Source: Acidisphaera sp035272265 (GTDB lineage: Bacteria; Pseudomonadota; Alphaproteobacteria; Acetobacterales; Acetobacteraceae). Taken from it: a stretch of 8,931 nucleotides of DNA. Below are positions 4,954 to 8,931 of the stretch, one piece after another (the first letter of the stretch is position 1; every line of letters starts with the position of its first letter). A program made the translations under genes and the position numbers. Location of the stretch: assembly GCA_035272265.1 (NCBI GenBank), contig DATEQV010000075.1, forward strand, positions 1 through 8,931, in the 5' to 3' direction. The notes below the pieces were generated by a model. That model was not told the origin of the DNA, searched no databases, and was given only the letters and a program-made list of their open reading frames with translations.

Positions 4954-7461
4954 TTGATGTATTTCAGCCGCTTCAAGACCACGCTGATCGTGCTCGCCTG
5001 CATCGTCGGGACCCTGCTCTGCGTGCCCAACCTGATGCCCCAGCCGGCCGCCTGGCTGCCGTGGCACACCGTGCGGCTCGGCCTCGACCTGCAGGGCGGC
5101 AGCTACCTGCTGCTCGAGGTCGACATGAAGTCGGTCATCAAGGAGCGGCTGGAGAGCCTGACAGACGCCGTCCGGCAGGCGCTGCGGCCGGGCGACATCT
5201 TCTATGCCCAGCTGCAGCCGCAGCCGGAGCAGAACCGGGTGCTGCTCAAGCTGCGCGACCCGGCCAGGCTGGACGCCGCGCTGGCCGCGGTGCAGCCGCT
5301 GGTCCGGCCGGACCCGGGCTCGGCGCCCGACCTGACGATCGACAGCCAGCCGGACGGCACGATCACGCTGACGCTCAGCCAGCCCGCGCTGGTCCTGCGC
5401 GCCCAGCAGGCGGTGACGCAGTCGATCGAGATCATCCGCCGGCGCATCGACGAGACCGGCGTGCTCGACCCGCAGATCACCCGCCAGGGCGAGGACCGCA
5501 TCGCGGTGCAGCTGCCTGGCATCCAGGATCCGAACCGGATCAAGGAGCTGCTCGGCAAGACCGCGCACATGACGTTCCAGCTGGTCGACGAGACCGCCAG
5601 CCCGGCGCAGCCGCCGCCGCCCGGCGACGAGGTGCTGCCGATGCAGGACCAGCCGGGCGTGAAGATCGTCGTGCGCAAGCGCATCGACGTCGACGGCGCC
5701 GACCTGACCGACGCCCGCGCGGCGAGCAACCCGCAGACCGGGCAGTGGGTGGTGGCGTTCGGCTTCAACTCGGTCGGCGCCCGGCGCTTCGCCGACGTGA
5801 CGCGCGAGCACACCGGGCACCGGTTCGCGATCGTGCTCGACAACCAGGTGATCTCCGCCCCGGTGATCCGCGAGCCGATCCTGGGCGGGCGCGGCGAGAT
5901 CTCCGGCAACTTCACCGCGTCGTCGGCGACCGATCTGGCGGTGCTGCTGCGCGCGGGTGCGCTGCCCGCGCCGCTGACGGTGGTCGAGGAGCGCAGCGTC
6001 GGGCCGGAGCTGGGCGCGGATTCGATCCGCGCGGGCGCGCTGTCGCTCGCCGTCGGGTTCGTGCTGGTGATCGTCTACATGGGCGTCTTCTACGGGCTGT
6101 TCGGCTGGTTCGCGAACCTCGCACTGGTGGTGAACCTGTTCCTGATGCTGGCGATCCTGTCGTTCCTGCAGGCCACTCTCACCTTGCCCGGCATGGCCGG
6201 CATCCTGCTGACCTTGGGCATGGCGGTGGACGCCAACATCCTGATCAACGAGCGCATACGCGAGGAGAGCCGCGCCGGACGGCCGCCGCTGGCCGCACTG
6301 GAAAACGGGTTCAAGCGCGCGTACGCGACGATCTTCGACACCAACACGACGGCGTTCCTCGCGCACGTGATGCTGTTCACCATCGGCAGCGGGCCGGTGC
6401 GCGGCTTCGCGGTGACGATCATGGTCGGCATCGCGACGACGATGTTCACCGCCTGGATGCTGACCCGGCTGCTGGTGTCGAAGTGGTACGTGGCGAAGCG
6501 GCCGAAGGTTCTGCCGCTGCCGCGGCTGCGGCTGGCGCCGGACGACACAAGCGTGAAGTTCATGCGCGGGCGGATCATCGGGCTGGCGACGTCGGCGGTG
6601 CTGTCGACCGCGTCGGTGGCGCTGTTCGTCTATCCCGGGCTCAACCTCGGCATCGACTTCTCGGGCGGCGTCATCATGGAGGTGCGCACGCAGGGGCCGG
6701 CCGATTTCGGCGCGATCCGCGGCGCGCTGTCCGGCGTCGGCGAGCAGGGCGTGCAGCAATTCGGCGCGCCTGACCACGTGCTGATCCGCCTGCCCGCACA
6801 GCCGAGCAAGGCCGCGACCGAGCAGCAGGTGGGCGCGGTGCAGGCGGCGCTGGCGAAGGCGGCGCCGGGTTCGACGGTGCTGCGGACCGACGCGGTCGGC
6901 TCGTCGGTGTCGTCGGAGCTGTTCGACAAGGGCCTGATCGCGCTGGGCGTGAGCCTGCTGATGATCCTGGCCTACATCTGGTTCCGCTTCGAATGGCAGT
7001 TCGCCGTCGGCGCGGTGGCGACGCTGATCCTCGACGTCACCAAGGCGATCGGGTTCCTGGCGCTGACGCGGCTGGACTTCGACCTGGTGATGGTGGCGTC
7101 GATCCTGACCGTCGTGGGCTATTCCACCAACGACAAGGTGGTCGTCTATGACCGCGTGCGGGAGAATTTGCGCAAGTACCGCACGATGCCGCTGCGCGAG
7201 CTGATCGACCTGTCGATCAACGAGACGCTGAACCGGACCCTGGGCACGTCGATGACGGTGTTCCTCGCCGCGGTGCCGCTGGCGCTGTTCGGCGGCCCGT
7301 CGATTTCCGGGTTCGCGATCCTGATGCTGTTCGGCATCGTCGTCGGCACGTCGAGCTCGATCTTCATCGCCGCACCGATCCTGCTGTTCCTGGGCGAGCA
7401 CCGGCTGCGCCGCGACACCGCCGCGCCGAAGGCGCCGGCGCAGAAGGCGCCGGTGAGGTAG
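4954..7461 (+). CDS. secDF: Protein translocase SecDF (SecD-SecF fusion)
   Basis: This single chain of about 835 residues joins SecD and SecF. These inner-membrane proteins use the proton gradient to pull proteins out of SecYEG on the periplasmic side. SecD part: a first membrane helix (about 9-29), GLDLQGGSYL at 43, a large periplasmic region, then five helices (about 363-512) with AVDANILINERIREE. SecF part: a helix from about 540, GIDFSGG around 567, a periplasmic domain, then helices from about 655 with GYSTNDKVVVYDR and NRTLGTS. Asp426, Asp727 and Arg761 align with the essential Asp340, Asp637 and Arg671 of Thermus SecDF, and the spacing of the last two (34) is identical. The tail is Ala/Pro/Lys-rich. 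TTG at 4954, 11 bases after AGGAG, competes with ATG at 4957, 14 bases after it; both give nearly the same protein. yajC is not next door. Confidence 0.96.
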   Translation: MMYFSRFKTTLIVLACIVGTLLCVPNLMPQPAAWLPWHTVRLGLDLQGGSYLLLEVDMKSVIKERLESLTDAVRQALRPGDIFYAQLQPQPEQNRVLLKLRDPARLDAALAAVQPLVRPDPGSAPDLTIDSQPDGTITLTLSQPALVLRAQQAVTQSIEIIRRRIDETGVLDPQITRQGEDRIAVQLPGIQDPNRIKELLGKTAHMTFQLVDETASPAQPPPPGDEVLPMQDQPGVKIVVRKRIDVDGADLTDARAASNPQTGQWVVAFGFNSVGARRFADVTREHTGHRFAIVLDNQVISAPVIREPILGGRGEISGNFTASSATDLAVLLRAGALPAPLTVVEERSVGPELGADSIRAGALSLAVGFVLVIVYMGVFYGLFGWFANLALVVNLFLMLAILSFLQATLTLPGMAGILLTLGMAVDANILINERIREESRAGRPPLAALENGFKRAYATIFDTNTTAFLAHVMLFTIGSGPVRGFAVTIMVGIATTMFTAWMLTRLLVSKWYVAKRPKVLPLPRLRLAPDDTSVKFMRGRIIGLATSAVLSTASVALFVYPGLNLGIDFSGGVIMEVRTQGPADFGAIRGALSGVGEQGVQQFGAPDHVLIRLPAQPSKAATEQQVGAVQAALAKAAPGSTVLRTDAVGSSVSSELFDKGLIALGVSLLMILAYIWFRFEWQFAVGAVATLILDVTKAIGFLALTRLDFDLVMVASILTVVGYSTNDKVVVYDRVRENLRKYRTMPLRELIDLSINETLNRTLGTSMTVFLAAVPLALFGGPSISGFAILMLFGIVVGTSSSIFIAAPILLFLGEHRLRRDTAAPKAPAQKAPVR

Positions 7462-7654
7462 GCACGTTTAGCGCTACCATCGCCGTCGTCTTCCGGCTTG
7501 CGATGACAGGCATGCGCGCGCTTCGCTCCGCCTGCAGCTTGAGCATTGAATCTGCTCGAACCGTCGCGCGCAGACACACTTCGTAAGACGTTCTCACGAC
7601 AGGTTCATTGCCACATCGCTTGTTGCGCGCGGCGGTCGCGCCACCTAGCCGGCC
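7462..7654. other. Intergenic region between secDF and the OpgC-family gene
   Basis: These 193 bases hold no convincing gene, no clear intrinsic terminator (no hairpin followed by T-run) and no clear promoter. Bases 7498-7513 (cttgcgatgacaggca) are slightly reminiscent of the gcgatgacg end of the palindromic repeat at 3710-3819, but too short to call a copy. The gap suggests that opgC is not simply co-transcribed with secDF. Confidence 0.35.
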
Positions 7655-8902
7655 ATGCCCGATGGCATGGCAGTCTCGGTCGGCTCGGCGCGGGTTGCTC
7701 GCGATAGTGGCGTGCGACGGCTTGCCCGCGATTCACGCGTCGATGCGCTCCGCGGTATCGCGCTACTCATGATCTTCATCGACCACGTGCCGGGCAACGT
7801 GCTGAGCCTCGTCACACTGCGCAACTTCGGCTTCGCCGATTCGGCGGAGCTGTTCGTCCTGCTGGCGGGGTTCGCCTCGATGGTCGCCTATGGCGGCAGC
7901 TTCGACCGCAACGGCGTGCTGCACGGACTGCGCCGCGTGCTGATGCGCTGCCTGCGGCTGTATCTGTTCCAGGCCCTGTTGCTGGCGGCCGTGCTGGTGG
8001 GGGTCGGGCCGTGGATCCGGCATTTCGGCATCGGGCCGGAGAGCGGCGCGCCGTTCGTGCACAGCGGCCTGAACGGGTTGCGCCACGGCCTGCTGCTGCA
8101 GGCGCAGCCGGCGAGCCTGAACATCCTGCCGCTGTATATCGTCCTGCTGGCCGCCTTCCCGCTGGTCTATGGCCTGATCGCGCTCAACCCGCTGTTCGCC
8201 CTGGGCGCGTCGTGCGCGGTGTGGGCCTGCGTCAACCTCGATCCGTCGATCAACCTGACCAACTGGCTGGACGGGCAAGGCTGGTTCTTCGACCCGTTCG
8301 CCTGGCAGTTCCTGTTCGTGATCGGCGCGCTCGGCGTGCTGGTGCTGCGCCGCTACGACGGCAACCTGCCGCAACCGCCGTGGTTGCGTGCTGCGGCGTG
8401 GGCGTATCTCGGCTTCGCGCTGGTGGCCGCGGCGCCGTGGACCACGTGGGGCTGGTCCGACTTCCATCCGGTCGTGCTTGATACGCCGGACAAGACCGTG
8501 CTGGCGCCGGCGCGGCTGTTGAACGTGCTCGCGATTGCCGTGCTCGCGCTCGGGTCCATCCGGTTCCGCACGCTCGCCGAGCGGCTCGCGCTCCGGGTAC
8601 TGGTGGTCTGTGGGCGAAATTCGCTCGAGGTGTTCTCGCTCGGCACGATCCTGGCGATGATCTGTCGCCTCGTGTTCCGCACTTTCGGCGTCACCGTGGC
8701 GACGCAGCTGCTGGCCAATGCGATCGGGATCGGGCTGATGATCGCGCTGGCGTTCGCACTGGAGCGCGTGCGCCGCCCGGGTGGGGCGAGGAATGCCGGA
8801 CATGCGCAGCGTGCCGCGCCAGCCGCGAAAAAAGCGCTTGCACATATACACGTCGTCACTAGTGTCCGGTTCGTTGAACCGAGTTTCCCGGTAAGCCCTT
8901 GA
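7655..8902 (+). CDS. opgC: OpgC-family membrane acyltransferase
   Basis: This 415-residue polytopic membrane protein is of the OpgC family, whose characterised members add succinyl groups to osmoregulated periplasmic glucans. The family start is clear: RDSRVDALRGIALLMIFIDH (residues 25-44, with the His expected to be catalytic), then VPGNVL, TLRNFGFADSAELFVLLAG and later FFDPFAWQFLFVIGALG (211-227). GRNSLEVFSLG (320-330) corresponds to the conserved G(R/H)(N/H)SLEVF motif near the end. About ten hydrophobic helices are visible. The homologous part ends near residue 373 (ERVRRP). The last ~42 residues (from GGARNAGH to the end) are basic and then nondescript, and look like extension into non-coding DNA. 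The start is uncertain: ATG at 7655 and ATG at 7667 are both possible and neither has a clear ribosome site. No opgG/opgH glucan-synthesis genes lie in the window, so the substrate is inferred. Confidence 0.88.
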   Translation: MPDGMAVSVGSARVARDSGVRRLARDSRVDALRGIALLMIFIDHVPGNVLSLVTLRNFGFADSAELFVLLAGFASMVAYGGSFDRNGVLHGLRRVLMRCLRLYLFQALLLAAVLVGVGPWIRHFGIGPESGAPFVHSGLNGLRHGLLLQAQPASLNILPLYIVLLAAFPLVYGLIALNPLFALGASCAVWACVNLDPSINLTNWLDGQGWFFDPFAWQFLFVIGALGVLVLRRYDGNLPQPPWLRAAAWAYLGFALVAAAPWTTWGWSDFHPVVLDTPDKTVLAPARLLNVLAIAVLALGSIRFRTLAERLALRVLVVCGRNSLEVFSLGTILAMICRLVFRTFGVTVATQLLANAIGIGLMIALAFALERVRRPGGARNAGHAQRAAPAAKKALAHIHVVTSVRFVEPSFPVSP

Positions 8903-8931
8903 CGCACCGGGGTTTTCAGCACTTCGTTGCT
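8903..8931. other. Right-edge non-coding sequence
   Basis: The last 29 bases follow the opgC stop codon. A short ggttc-gtt-gaacc hairpin (8868-8880) lies inside the end of the frame just before it. The context is too short for further annotation. Confidence 0.3.

Noticed and set aside
5061..6773. A 570-codon plus-strand open frame inside secDF
   Set aside because: It is a shifted-frame shadow of secDF; the SecD motifs are all in the frame beginning at 4954.
3847..7401. A 1184-codon open frame on the minus strand
   Set aside because: It runs antisense to secDF and then overlaps the oxidoreductase in another frame. Its translation is dominated by Arg, Ala, His and Gln with no family signature, as expected for the complement of GC-rich coding sequence.
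7763..8851. A 362-codon minus-strand open frame opposite opgC
   Set aside because: The product is His/Gln/Arg-rich with no motif, and the plus-strand OpgC signature is unmistakable.
1..8931. A CRISPR array, tRNA or rRNA gene, phage module or defence cluster
   Set aside because: I looked for regularly spaced direct repeats, cloverleaf-like segments, and integrase, recombinase or nuclease motifs and saw none. The only repeats are the palindromic ones reported.

Overview
The window reads as GC-rich (roughly two-thirds G+C by eye) chromosomal DNA from an alphaproteobacterium. I lean towards Rhodospirillales/Acetobacteraceae, because the protein sequences resemble that group: Tat-exported solute-binding proteins, an OpgC-type acyltransferase and SecD and SecF fused in one protein. 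That placement is inference from memory of the families, not a database result.

Layout. Positions 1-117 are the tail of an unidentified gene on the + strand. Positions 118-867 are a decayed, repeat-bearing stretch. It holds the last ~105 codons of an oligopeptide-type (family 5) solute-binding protein on the - strand, with two copies of a 55-bp hairpin-forming repeat in inverted orientation on either side. From 868 to 4838 there are four intact minus-strand genes: a LivJ-like (Peripla_BP_6) solute-binding protein with a Tat-type leader, a small integral membrane protein, a YkgJ-type cysteine-cluster protein, and a Gfo/Idh/MocA oxidoreductase. A ~110-bp imperfect palindrome of the 'cgtcatcgcgagc...ggcgatccagg' type separates the last two. 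Divergent from the oxidoreductase, on the + strand, is a single-chain secDF gene (4954-7461). It is followed by an OpgC-family membrane acyltransferase (7655-8902).

How the genes relate. The minus-strand genes are spaced by 155-255 bp or by repeats, so they look like separately expressed single genes rather than an operon. secDF is a housekeeping export gene and retains the Asp/Asp/Arg residues of the proton-driven translocation cycle. The oxidoreductase resembles the subgroup that oxidises nucleotide sugars (GnnA-like), and OpgC modifies periplasmic glucans. The right half therefore has an envelope/export flavour, though nothing in the sequence proves the genes act together.

I found no rRNA, tRNA, CRISPR array, complete insertion sequence, phage gene or defence system. 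The less ordinary features are the repeats, the truncated transporter gene and the unusual C-terminal tail of OpgC. I see no convincing evidence for a new multi-gene system here.
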